Shown here one piece after another: positions 11,654-21,114 of a stretch of DNA of 64,000 bases. Every line of letters begins with the position of its first letter. Position 1 is the first letter of the stretch. The position numbers and the translations under genes were made by a program. The notes under the pieces were generated by a model. That model searched no databases. It saw only the letters and a list, made by a program, of their open reading frames with translations, and was not told the DNA's origin. This DNA is from Plasmodium brasilianum (Eukaryota; Apicomplexa; Aconoidasida; Haemosporida; Plasmodiidae): assembly GCF_023973825.1 (NCBI RefSeq), contig NC_090120.1, forward strand, positions 769,001 to 833,000. Direction: 5' to 3'.

Positions 11654-12184
11654 TTTTGTTTATTGCACACATAATACGAACATATTTACGAGTATATATA
11701 TTTATATATATATTCTGTGCATATATATATATGTACTTTTTTTGATATGCCAAATTAGCATTAAACTTTTTTTTAAATAAATTTTTGTTTTTACCCACCA
11801 TTTTTTTAATTTAAAGTTTTTTAATCCTATCCTGCTGCATACATGTACTAAGCATATGTTTATGAAAAGTATGCGAAAGTGTACAAGTGTAAACGAAGGT
11901 GTATGAGTGTGTACGGATATGAATAAATGTGATCGAATGTGATCATATATTGTCGATTATGATCGTATATTGTCGATTATGATCGAATATGACTGATTAT
12001 GATCTAATTGGATAGAATGTGATCGAATGTAAAGAAGTGTATATAAATGTGAACAAATGTATACGCTTGCATTTACATGGAGTAACACACACATACATGT
12101 ACATAAAGCCATCTTAACTTTTTGGTTTAATTTTTATTAATAATTCTTATTTTGCATATATATACATACACATACATATATATG

Positions 12185-12238
<54 letters not shown>

Positions 12239-12263
12239 GTACTATTTTTGAATTATAATAAGA
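11654..12263. other. Intergenic region upstream of RINGv-FHA gene
   Basis: This is the divergent spacer between the small minus-strand candidate and the large plus-strand gene. It holds a degenerate tandem array with TGATCGAATGTGATC-like units (about 11927-12030) and a long TA microsatellite (about 12192-12233) immediately before the start codon of the FHA gene. Confidence 0.55.
11927..12030. repeat. Degenerate GATCGAAT/GATTATGATCG repeats
   Basis: Roughly seven to nine imperfect units are built from GATCGAATGTGATC and TGTCGATTATGATCG variants. GATC recurs every 10-20 bases. Part of the array reads similarly on both strands. Confidence 0.7.
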
Positions 12264-15200
12264 ATGATAAATGGTAGAAAAAATAGAAGTGCGAAAACGA
12301 AAAATTACATAATTAATGTTAACTGTTATACATGGATAAACAACAGTCATGGATTATTTGATTATGAGAGCGAAAATTTTTATAAAAAATGCTTTAAGAT
12401 AAAATGTTTATATAATTATTACTATATTTTAAAAGATGACATAAATGTGGAAATTAAAAATGAAGAAGAAATTAACAAACTATTACTTAATAATAATAAA
12501 AATAGTAATCTAAAAATAATATGTAAAATAAAATATATAAACAACAACTATCAGCTTATTCCATGTATTGAAAATGAGTTCGAAGATAATACAAACAACA
12601 GTGACATAAGAGTAAATGAAGTGAATGAAAATAATGCAAATGGAAATAATGTAAATGATAATGTAAATGATAATGCAAATGGAAATAATGTAAAAGATAA
12701 TGTATTTAATAATGTAAATGATAATATAATTAATAATGTAAATGAAAATAATGCCAGTAATAATAATATAAATGATAATGTAAATGAAAATAATGCCAGT
12801 AATAATAATATAAATGTTAATATCGTAAATGATAGTATAAATCATGATAATGTGAATGAAAATAATGTTAGTGATAATAATATAAATGATAATGATAATA
12901 ACAACAACAGTAGCAGTAATAACGACATGGGTAATTTTTGGGTAATTGTTAAATACTTAAAAAATAAAAGTTCAATATTACATGAAGACGACGTAATTAA
13001 ATTAGGAAGAGTAAAATTAAAAATTAAAAAAATTATTACTAATCTACAACAAGAAAGGGAATACAATAAGTCGTTATCCCCATTTGATGATGATGAATGT
13101 GAAACTATAGCTCCTGATGCTGAACAGTATTCAGCAAATAACATAATGAAGAAAAATAGTATTTCAAACAAATACATTAGTGGAAATATTAACCCAAATA
13201 TTCGATTTAGAACTAATCCGATAGGAGATGATGATGATGATATTGTTGATGAATATGATGATCATAATATATGTATTAAATGCGGTGCAGAATGTAATAA
13301 TTCTGATAATAATTATAATATTCAAGGCGATGACGATCATTATGTAGCTAGTGAAGACGATTTAGTTCAAGATGACGAAGAGGAGGAAGAAGTCCTGCAT
13401 AGTCATACTATGGCAAGCAACCCATATCGTAGCGCTAATCCATACTACGAAAGTGATAACGATAAAGCCGTTAGCATCAAAGCAGTTAGAAACGAAGTGG
13501 TCAGAAACAAAGCGACTAGAAACAAAAAACTCAATGACAAAACAGTCAACTCATATGTAGACGACTTTTACTCTTTTAAAAATAACACATCGAATGATGA
13601 TGTATACTGTGATAAATACTTATATGCAGAAGAAAATGCAAATGATATTATAACAAATAGTTGTGGTGAAATAAATCAGCGTAGAATTGACGACTGTGTA
13701 AACTCTACAAGTGTCAACCTTGTTAAAAATGCTGATATTAGAATTAGTATGAATAAAGATCAGAATGTAATAATACTTCAAAAAAACAATGCAACAAGCA
13801 GTAGTATATATGGGAAAGTAATAAACTCGGATGGCTGCAAAAATTACGATTTAAATAACTCACAGGAAATTGTAAAAGTAAAGGGGGAATGTGCAATTAG
13901 CAATAGCAAGGATAACGGTCATAGCACCCAGGTGGCACTTGACCGATCAGGACAAACTCATGTAAATTTAAGTAGCACTAAAGGGGTAGTGGTACACCTG
14001 CGAAGTAGCAACTGTATTAGTGGTAGTGGTAACATCAGAAGTAGTAGTAGTAGTAGTAGTAATAGAAGGAACAAAGGAGGAAATAACTACTCCCCCTATG
14101 GATATAAGAATAATGCACTGATAAATGTGAAAAGCGGTTATGCAGACATGAAGGGAATGATCGTGTGCTCCAATATTGGAAATAATGAAGTGCATGAGGA
14201 TAATTACTTTGGAAGGAATAAAAATAAAAACGTATCAAATGTTAAGGATGGAGGTAAAAATTGTATGGATTATTTAAAAGGATCATCATCTATTCGGATT
14301 AATTGCTCGAATGAAGCAGGGGAAAATGAGGACGTGTCAAAAAATAGTAATAACAGTAAGGGTATCGGGATGAGTAGCAATAATAGTAGCAGTAATAGTA
14401 ACATGCATGATGAATGCTATGATGTTAAAAATGCACGAAGGGATGCCCCCGTTAGAAGTGGCGTAGATTCACCAAGAGGGAAGGGCCTCATGCACACGAA
14501 TAACAGAGGTAATAGCGATGGAGGTGATAGTAGTAGTAGTTGCTCCCATAGATGCTATAATCCATCCAATAACAACAACAATGGTAAGAATGATAATCAG
14601 AAAAATGTAAAAATTTTAAAAAAAACAGCTAACTATGAAAATGCAGCATGTACGAGCAGATGTAGGGGAAAAGGTGCAACAGATGCAGAAGCCAGTAGAG
14701 AGGTAGAAGTAGGAGAAGCTGGAGTATTAGATAAAGAAGTGGGAATCGGAATGTTGAACGTCTCTACAGGTTTGTTTATTCACAACAAAAAAGAGCTATC
14801 TATGCCAAGTTTGTATAACTGCAGGATATGTTTATGTGAATATGAAAACGAAAATAACCCGTTAATATCACCATGTAAATGCAAAGGATCAATGAAATAT
14901 GTTCATCTAAATTGTTTAAGGACATGGATGAGGGGCAGATTAAATGTAAGAAATGATTGTTCTTCGTATTCCTTTTTTTGGAAACAATTAAATTGTGAAT
15001 TATGTAAATTTCCTTATCCAACTTATATATGTGTGCAAAATAAATATTTAGAATTATACGAAATACCAAAGCCAGAATTACCATATATAATAATTGAACT
15101 GATAAATGATAGAAATAAAGGTTTTTACATAGTTAGTTTAGCGAATACAAAATGTGTTCGTATGGGTAGAGGGCATGATAGTGATGTGCGTGTTAATGAT

Positions 15201-16352
15201 ATATCTGTTTCAAGATTTCATGCGATGATTAAATTTCATAATGGCAATTTTTACATTGAAGATTGTAAAAGTAAATTTGGTACGTTAATTCAAATTAGAA
15301 AACCAATCTTTTTTAATATTAGAAGGAATAAATTCATAGCGTTACAAATAGGTCGAACAGTAATGTATGTATATATGAAAAGAAAAAATTGGATATTTTT
15401 ACCTATTTGTTTAAAATTGTCAAAAACCAAAGATGAGGATGTTAGCACACTAGATAATTTTTCGTCCAAACTTTTGATGGATAGCAATATGCACCTGTCA
15501 GGAAGAAATTTCGATTACAACAGGGATAGCGCTGTTGGTAATGCAAGAAGTAACGAAATTGTTGGAAATGGTAGAATTGATGTAAATGGTAGAACTGATG
15601 TTAATGATAGAACTGATGTAAATGGTAGAATTGATGTAAATGGTAGAACTGATGTTAATGATAGAACTGATGTAAATGGTAGAATTGATGTAAATGGTAG
15701 AACTGATGTTAATGATAGAACTGATGTAAATGGTAGAACTAATGTAAATGGTAGAACTGATGTAAATGGTAGAACTGATGTAAATGGTAGAACTGATGTT
15801 AATGGTAGAACTGATTGGAATAATGACAATAGTAGTAATGTTGTGTCAAATTGCGAAAATGGGAATGTAACTGTTTACGAAAGCGCAAACAGTATCGTAT
15901 TATCCAATAACCGAGTGGCTAATAATATTCAGTCCGAGCAAAATTTACCTGATCAAAACGAAAATAAGCAAGAAAATTCCAACCCAGGTAATGTGACAAC
16001 AACTGCTCCTAATAACAACAGTGCATGCAATAACGACGCACAAGAAAGTGGTGTAAATAATGATGTAAATGATAACTATTATGTTGTTAATAATATGCAC
16101 AGTAGTAGTGGCAATTGCGCAAATGAAATGAATGAGGTCAATACACACAACTCACTTAACAACAGTAGTAGTTCTATTGAAATAAATCTGAACAGTACAG
16201 GTAGTTCTAAAAATGATACGCCCAATAATATTGTGATATACGCGAATGGTAATAATAATAATGTAAAGGACTCCGATAATTATGAAAGCAATGACACAAA
16301 CAACATAACAGGAAATGTCATCAACATCATGAAGGAGGAAAATTATTTTTAA
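12264..16352 (+). CDS. RINGv (RING-CH) and FHA domain protein
   Basis: This single-exon frame encodes 1362 residues. About residues 850-905 form a C4HC3 RING-CH finger: CRIC, then CKCKG, HLNC and CELC in the right order and spacing. It is the type used by MARCH-class E3 ubiquitin ligases. About residues 951-1040 form an FHA domain, with MGRGHDSDVRVND, the SRFHA core and a following KFGT segment; FHA modules bind phosphothreonine. An N-terminal segment ending near residue 255 (VIKLGRVKLKIKK) may be a structured, degenerate FHA-like region. Between the domains lie long Asn/Ser/Asp linkers, an NVNEN-type repeat (about residues 115-220) and a GRTDVN repeat array after the FHA domain. No transmembrane helix is seen, unlike most MARCH ligases. 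The likely role is phosphorylation-directed ubiquitination. The domain calls are strong and the biological role is inferred. Confidence 0.92.
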   Translation: MINGRKNRSAKTKNYIINVNCYTWINNSHGLFDYESENFYKKCFKIKCLYNYYYILKDDINVEIKNEEEINKLLLNNNKNSNLKIICKIKYINNNYQLIPCIENEFEDNTNNSDIRVNEVNENNANGNNVNDNVNDNANGNNVKDNVFNNVNDNIINNVNENNASNNNINDNVNENNASNNNINVNIVNDSINHDNVNENNVSDNNINDNDNNNNSSSNNDMGNFWVIVKYLKNKSSILHEDDVIKLGRVKLKIKKIITNLQQEREYNKSLSPFDDDECETIAPDAEQYSANNIMKKNSISNKYISGNINPNIRFRTNPIGDDDDDIVDEYDDHNICIKCGAECNNSDNNYNIQGDDDHYVASEDDLVQDDEEEEEVLHSHTMASNPYRSANPYYESDNDKAVSIKAVRNEVVRNKATRNKKLNDKTVNSYVDDFYSFKNNTSNDDVYCDKYLYAEENANDIITNSCGEINQRRIDDCVNSTSVNLVKNADIRISMNKDQNVIILQKNNATSSSIYGKVINSDGCKNYDLNNSQEIVKVKGECAISNSKDNGHSTQVALDRSGQTHVNLSSTKGVVVHLRSSNCISGSGNIRSSSSSSSNRRNKGGNNYSPYGYKNNALINVKSGYADMKGMIVCSNIGNNEVHEDNYFGRNKNKNVSNVKDGGKNCMDYLKGSSSIRINCSNEAGENEDVSKNSNNSKGIGMSSNNSSSNSNMHDECYDVKNARRDAPVRSGVDSPRGKGLMHTNNRGNSDGGDSSSSCSHRCYNPSNNNNNGKNDNQKNVKILKKTANYENAACTSRCRGKGATDAEASREVEVGEAGVLDKEVGIGMLNVSTGLFIHNKKELSMPSLYNCRICLCEYENENNPLISPCKCKGSMKYVHLNCLRTWMRGRLNVRNDCSSYSFFWKQLNCELCKFPYPTYICVQNKYLELYEIPKPELPYIIIELINDRNKGFYIVSLANTKCVRMGRGHDSDVRVNDISVSRFHAMIKFHNGNFYIEDCKSKFGTLIQIRKPIFFNIRRNKFIALQIGRTVMYVYMKRKNWIFLPICLKLSKTKDEDVSTLDNFSSKLLMDSNMHLSGRNFDYNRDSAVGNARSNEIVGNGRIDVNGRTDVNDRTDVNGRIDVNGRTDVNDRTDVNGRIDVNGRTDVNDRTDVNGRTNVNGRTDVNGRTDVNGRTDVNGRTDWNNDNSSNVVSNCENGNVTVYESANSIVLSNNRVANNIQSEQNLPDQNENKQENSNPGNVTTTAPNNNSACNNDAQESGVNNDVNDNYYVVNNMHSSSGNCANEMNEVNTHNSLNNSSSSIEINLNSTGSSKNDTPNNIVIYANGNNNNVKDSDNYESNDTNNITGNVINIMKEENYF
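12612..12900 (+). repeat. In-frame AATGATAATGTA-type repeat (Asn-Val-Asn)
   Basis: Degenerate 6-24-bp units encode Asn/Val/Asp/Glu strings within the N-terminal third of the RINGv-FHA protein. Because most units are multiples of three, the frame is preserved. Confidence 0.75.
15567..15813 (+). repeat. In-frame 18-bp repeat encoding GR(T/I)DVN
   Basis: About 13-14 units of AATGGTAGAACTGATGTA, with GATAGA and ATTGAT variants, lie downstream of the FHA domain. A higher-order 54-bp unit (three 18-mers) is visible, showing that blocks as well as single units were duplicated. Confidence 0.85.
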
Positions 16353-17705
16353 GTGGATATCCATTATTTTGTCATATTTGCCATGTGTTACCACATTTTG
16401 CCTTATTCTGCGGTACATTACTATACCATTCCATATTTTCCTTATTTATGTATATATTTTTATTCATTCATTTATTTATTTATTTATATATATGCTTGCG
16501 TTTATGTTTGCGTTTATGTTTATGTTTGTGCTTATGTTTATGTTTGTGCTTATGTTTATGTTTGTGCTTATGTTTATGTTTGTGCTTATGTTTATGTTTG
16601 TGCTTATGTTTATGTTTGTGCTTATGTTTGCGTTTATTTTATTTCATTTATTTTTATTTTTATTTTTTTTGTATCTTTTTGTTTCAACAACGTAAATTGC
16701 GCCATGAATGTTATTTCACGTGTATATGTATATATGCATGTACGAATCAACGTGCATATGTTTGTATATATGACTGTATATATGTATGCATAAACTTAAG
16801 TATATACACATACTGCGTATACATGTGATTATACGTATGCACGAAAAGGGGAACCAAATGATAATTCCACATTTACAAAGTACTATCCAATACCTATTCT
16901 CATAAGAACCAATTGACCAAAAGCGATGTAGCATTATAAATAACATTATGTAATTATACAAATAATATAGTGTAAAAGGTTAAGTAATTTTTATTAAAAA
17001 ACTACGACCACACACACATACACACGCACGCATGCACATTCACACAAACGAATACATCCTATAGGTGTCACAAGTTAAAAAAAAGAAACACATTTGTAGA
17101 AAAATAAACATATAATACTAGTATATATATCGTAGCAACTAACAAATATGTAAGCATCTTTTCATATAATTTTTGCCTTTTTTTTTTTTTTTTTTTTTTT
17201 GCAATCATAAGTTCGTTTTAATATAAAATATTACAACATATATAGTTTGTAAATTCATATACATAAATGGAAAAAAGACTTCCCTTAAAACATGTTCCCT
17301 AGGCATTTGAGCATGACTAATAAAAATATGAAGTAAGATATTACATACTCATTTGCAACTACGTCCATGGCGGTATATTACGAATACCAATGATGATGAT
17401 AACTATGAAGAGATATAGCAAATAAAAATATGGAAGCAAAAATTAGAAATGTGCATAAAAAAAAAGGCCATTATATTATTGAGTTCATTATACATTTTAA
17501 TTTTTCAAGCACATAATATCAGACTGATCTTTAAACAATAATTATATAAATATCGAGCAAACACATAATAAGCAGATATGATGAATGCCTTTTGATTCTG
17601 TTATTATATTGTGTAGTAGTGATAATATGCATATTATTTTACACAAATACACGTAAAACGCACATATATACATATATAGGTGAGTTTTTTTTTTTTTTTT
17701 TTTTT
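16353..17705. other. Intergenic region after RINGv-FHA gene
   Basis: This holds the 3' flank of the FHA gene. An 18-bp T-rich repeat lies at 16495-16640, a poly-T run at about 17178-17200 and another at 17686-17707. The three long forward ORFs over 16353-16830 come from the 18-bp repeat being open in several frames. No gene is supported. Confidence 0.55.
16495..16640. repeat. 18-bp tandem repeat (TTTATGTTTGTGCTTATG)
   Basis: About seven to eight copies occur directly downstream of the FHA stop codon, with CG-containing variants at both ends. The repeat yields Tyr/Val/Cys/Leu pseudo-ORFs in all three forward frames. Confidence 0.9.
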
Positions 17706-18232
17706 TTATAGTCGTATATTTTGAACTTTACAGCTTGGTCCTTCATTTACAAACTGAAACATGTACGAATATACGTATATATACATATATACATATTCGT
17801 ACATACATACATATACACTCGATCAGACGAACTTTTAATGTATGAAACATCCTTGTTCTTTATTTTATTACAACCTGCACAGTATGTTTTATTTACAAGC
17901 ATGCTTACATAAATATGCTGCAGAAAATGAAAGAATAATGATGTGGAAAAAGAGCACCCACAATTAGGTCCTTTCATTAATAAAACTTACATAACAAAAT
18001 AAAAATACATATACATGTATGTACACATATATACTTTATATATTTATTGATAATTAGCTAGCTCGTGAATAATATATGATTACCGCTAATTATACACAGC
18101 ATTATATTCGTACCTACCCCGTTGTAAAAAAGAAACAGCATTTTTCATTTTTATAAAAGATCGTTTTCTCTTCTTTTGTTTTGGATGCTCTTCTTCTTTA
18201 CCATGATACCACCACTGCTCCACATAATTATG
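17706..18232 (-). CDS. C-terminal exons of an unrecognised small multi-exon gene (5' end unresolved)
   Basis: Three minus-strand exons fit together: 18232-18118, 17874-17819 and 17753-17706. The junctions are G/GTAGGT to TGTGCAG/GT (phase 1) and CGA/GTGTAT to GTTTCAG/TTT (phase 0). The reading frame stays open across both joins and ends in TAA. The joined product has a Lys/Arg-rich stretch (EEEHPKQKKRKRSF) after a Trp-Trp-Tyr motif, and ends KVQNIRL. The exons are less A+T-rich than their introns. The first exon is not certain. One possibility is an ATG at about 18840 with a GTACTG donor in phase 0 (MNLFSCSHIWL). I do not recognise the protein. The basic patch could be nuclear or RNA-binding. 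Note that the 17747-17977 single-frame ORF crosses an intron and is not the real product. Confidence 0.5.
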
Positions 18233-18484
18233 CTGATTGAAAGGAAAAATATAAATTAGAATAAAATAGAATAAAACAGAATAAAACAGAATAAAATAGA
18301 ATAAAATTTTATATTACAAAATAAAATAATAAATATTTGTTTTGAATTCTGCACAAATATATATGTATACATAACTGTATAAATTTGTGTATATTTTTTA
18401 TTTTTTTTTTATATAATGTTTTAAAAATAAATTAAATACAACGTTATAATTTAGTAACTGCAAGCACGCATGAATGGATTTATG

Positions 18485-18525
<41 letters not shown>

Positions 18526-19015
18526 TTTATTTATTTATTTATTTTTTATTTGCAGGATCAACAATTTTGAAGAACTCAATATAGCACATAAAATAAAGCT
18601 TTTTAAAAGTAGATTTTTTTTTTTTTTTTTTTTAATTTCTTTTAAATAATGGGCCTTATTTGAATAACGAGCATATTTATTTTTCTTTTGCAAACTTGTT
18701 AGCAGTTATTTCGTAAATGAATTAATATAATAATAAAAATAACACAAATTAATTTAATTTTTTTTTTTTTTCCTTTTTTTAAAATTTGTTAATTATATCG
18801 CAGTACTAACCAAATATGAGAGCAGCTAAATAGATTCATATAAATACATAGATAAGAGATACTTGTACACCATATATATATATATGTATTTATGTATGTA
18901 TGTATGTATGTATTTATGTATGTATTTATGTATGTATGTATGTATGTATGTATTTATGTATGTATGTATATATGTATGTATGTATGCATGATTTTATGTA
19001 TGTACATTAAAGAAA
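18233..19015. other. Divergent spacer upstream of SmD3
   Basis: This region is A+T-rich, with a 10-bp AGAATAAAAT repeat (about 18257-18308), a TA array (about 18496-18525), poly-T runs and a TATG microsatellite (about 18890-18990). It probably contains the promoter of SmD3 and the missing 5' exon of the minus-strand gene ending at 17706. A plus-strand acceptor (TTTGCAG/GATC, about 18555) is followed by a short open stretch but has no partner donor that I can assign. Confidence 0.45.
18887..18992. repeat. TATG tetranucleotide microsatellite
   Basis: TATG/TTTATG units are interrupted by a few substitutions and lie immediately upstream of the SmD3 start codon. Confidence 0.85.
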
Positions 19016-19774
19016 ATGTCAGTTGGAATACCAATAAAGCTGCTACATGAAGGAATAGGTCATACCGTTTCTGTTGAAACGAAATCAGGAATCCTATACA
19101 GAGGAACATTAGTACGTATATTACCAAAAAATTATAGTAGTGCGTGTATACATATGCATATACATACATACAAGCACAGTCAATATTATTAATGTACATG
19201 ACACGTTTTTTACCAATCCCTTTTTAACCTTTACTTTTATTAGCTATTTGCTGAAGATAATATGAACTGCTTGCTCGAGAATGTATCAGTAGTTAAAAAG
19301 GACGGAAAGCAAATCTTGTTAGAGGTATATGAACGAGAGCTTAATTAAATGGAATACTTGAAACTGTGCCTTTATTTAAACTAGCAAAAGGAAGTGTTAT
19401 TTTATTTTATTTTTTTTTAGTCACACACACACAATTATATGCATTCATTTGTGTATGTTGTTCATATATACGCATGTACATATAATAAATAAAAAAATAT
19501 ATAAATATATCTATACATATCTATACATATATATACATATATGTACACATATATGTACAAATCATTCTGCAGAAATGTTGTTACATGTCCTTTTTTGCAG
19601 CAAGTGTACATACGAGGTGGCAGTGTATCGTTTATGATTTTTCCTGATATGCTTAGATATGCCCCCATATTTAAAATAAATAAATCTAAAACCAAAACAA
19701 ACTTTGCAACTATTAGAAGGGCAATGGAAGTTCACGCAAGAATATCTTCAAAAAATAAAGATGTAAAAGCATAA
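19016..19774 (+). CDS. SmD3: Small nuclear ribonucleoprotein Sm D3, three exons
   Basis: Exons are 19016-19111, 19244-19324 and 19601-19774, all joined in phase 0 with GTACGT and GTATAT donors and TTAG and TTGCAG acceptors. They give 116 residues. Sm motif 1 (GIPIKLLHEGIGHTVSVET, YRGTL), the D3-type ...AEDNMNC segment and Sm motif 2 (VYIRGGSVSFMIFPDML) are all present and line up with human SmD3. The Arg-Gly-rich tail of the human protein is missing, replaced by a short basic tail ending in KDVKA. SmD3 is a core subunit of the heptameric Sm ring on U1, U2, U4 and U5 snRNAs in the nucleus. No complete single-frame ORF shows this gene, because each exon is under 60 codons. Confidence 0.95.
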
Positions 19775-20854
19775 GTGATACACGAATAAATTACACTTTT
19801 TTTTTTAACCTTATTTTTACTTTATTTTTAATAAATAATTAAGTTTTTCCTTCTATTTTTAACTTATCGTTACGCTTTTTCCTATATTTTATTTTTATTG
19901 TACCCCCCCCCAAAAAAAAAAAAAAAAAAAATACTACAAACTATTTGTACTTTCAAAAATTAAAGATTCTTGTTTTTAACAAAATAAATAGTAGCAACAG
20001 GAACAGTTGTAATGTAATGAAAAAAAAAAAGATTAACATGTAGAGATTAAAAATTTCCTACGGTGGAGCTCTTCACCTTTGTCTTTTATCTTAACCACAT
20101 ATATGTACTTACGTATGCATGTATATATGTATTTATGCATGTACGTATGTGTATATACATATATATATATATATATATAAGGGCATCCCCCCAATTCGCC
20201 CTTGTATCATTTGTTTGCCTTCTTTTTTAATAAAAATTATTTATACCTAAATATTCATGTTCTGCAAAACCACATTATATCATGATATTACTCATGTAGT
20301 TACATTAAAAAATGGTATTAAGTAAAAATACTTGTAACTTTATCAATGTAGATGTTAATCTATTGTAGATAACTTTTAAAAAAAAAAAAAAAAAAAAGTC
20401 ACTAGTATACTTTATAGCTCTGCGCTTCAACCATTAGTACGATTCCACTACTATAATTTATTAATATGCTGGTAGTTATCACACATAACTAACATTTTCT
20501 TTTTTCACTTTTATATTTTTTTTTTTTTTTTTCCCACAAGATATTTTTACATGAACCATTTTTATTATGAAATTTAACAAAAATAGGATTTAAATAAATA
20601 ATATGTAATAAGAATGTGTTTTTTTTTTTTTTTTTTTTTTTTTTTCTTTTAGTCAAGGATAAATTCGCCAAAGCACAATTTTTGTAGTGAAATTTTATTC
20701 CTTCATTTGCGTTCGTTTTTCTCTTTTTTTTTTTTTTTTTTTAAATCTTCTTTTAGTTTAATGTGCAGATGTTTAAATGTACTTTAGTTCGTATGTATAT
20801 ATTAAGAAATTTTTTTTGCCTTTTCTATAATAACAGTAGTACGTGTAAACATAT

Positions 20855-20893
<39 letters not shown>

Positions 20894-21114
20894 TGCATGT
20901 ATGTAACAGTATACCCACAGCTTAATAACTGTGCCAATATAAAAATAAAATAAAATTTGATGCAATTTTATTTTTTTTGGTGACGTGTTAAGAATAAACT
21001 TTTGTAAACAAGTCCAACTGAAAGAGGAAGAAGGAAATGAAATAGAAGATAGTTAAATCTTTTTTTTTTTTCTTTTTTTTTTTTTCTTTTTTTTTTATTT
21101 ATTTTTTTATCTCC
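19775..21114. other. Intergenic region between SmD3 and SKI2 helicase
   Basis: No coding or RNA gene is apparent. It contains long poly-T runs (about 20621-20645, 20727-20742, 21061-21095), a C/A homopolymer junction near 19904-19930, and TA microsatellites near 20160-20180 and 20852-20886. The T-tract just before the ATG at 21115 is probably 5' untranslated sequence of the helicase. Confidence 0.55.

Noticed and set aside
16353..16828. Three long forward ORFs after the FHA gene
   Set aside because: All three derive from the 18-bp tandem repeat being open in every frame.
17747..17977. Single 76-codon minus-strand ORF with a CAGC motif
   Set aside because: The spliced model with an acceptor at 17875 and donor at 17818 gives matching phases on both sides, so this frame crosses an intron.
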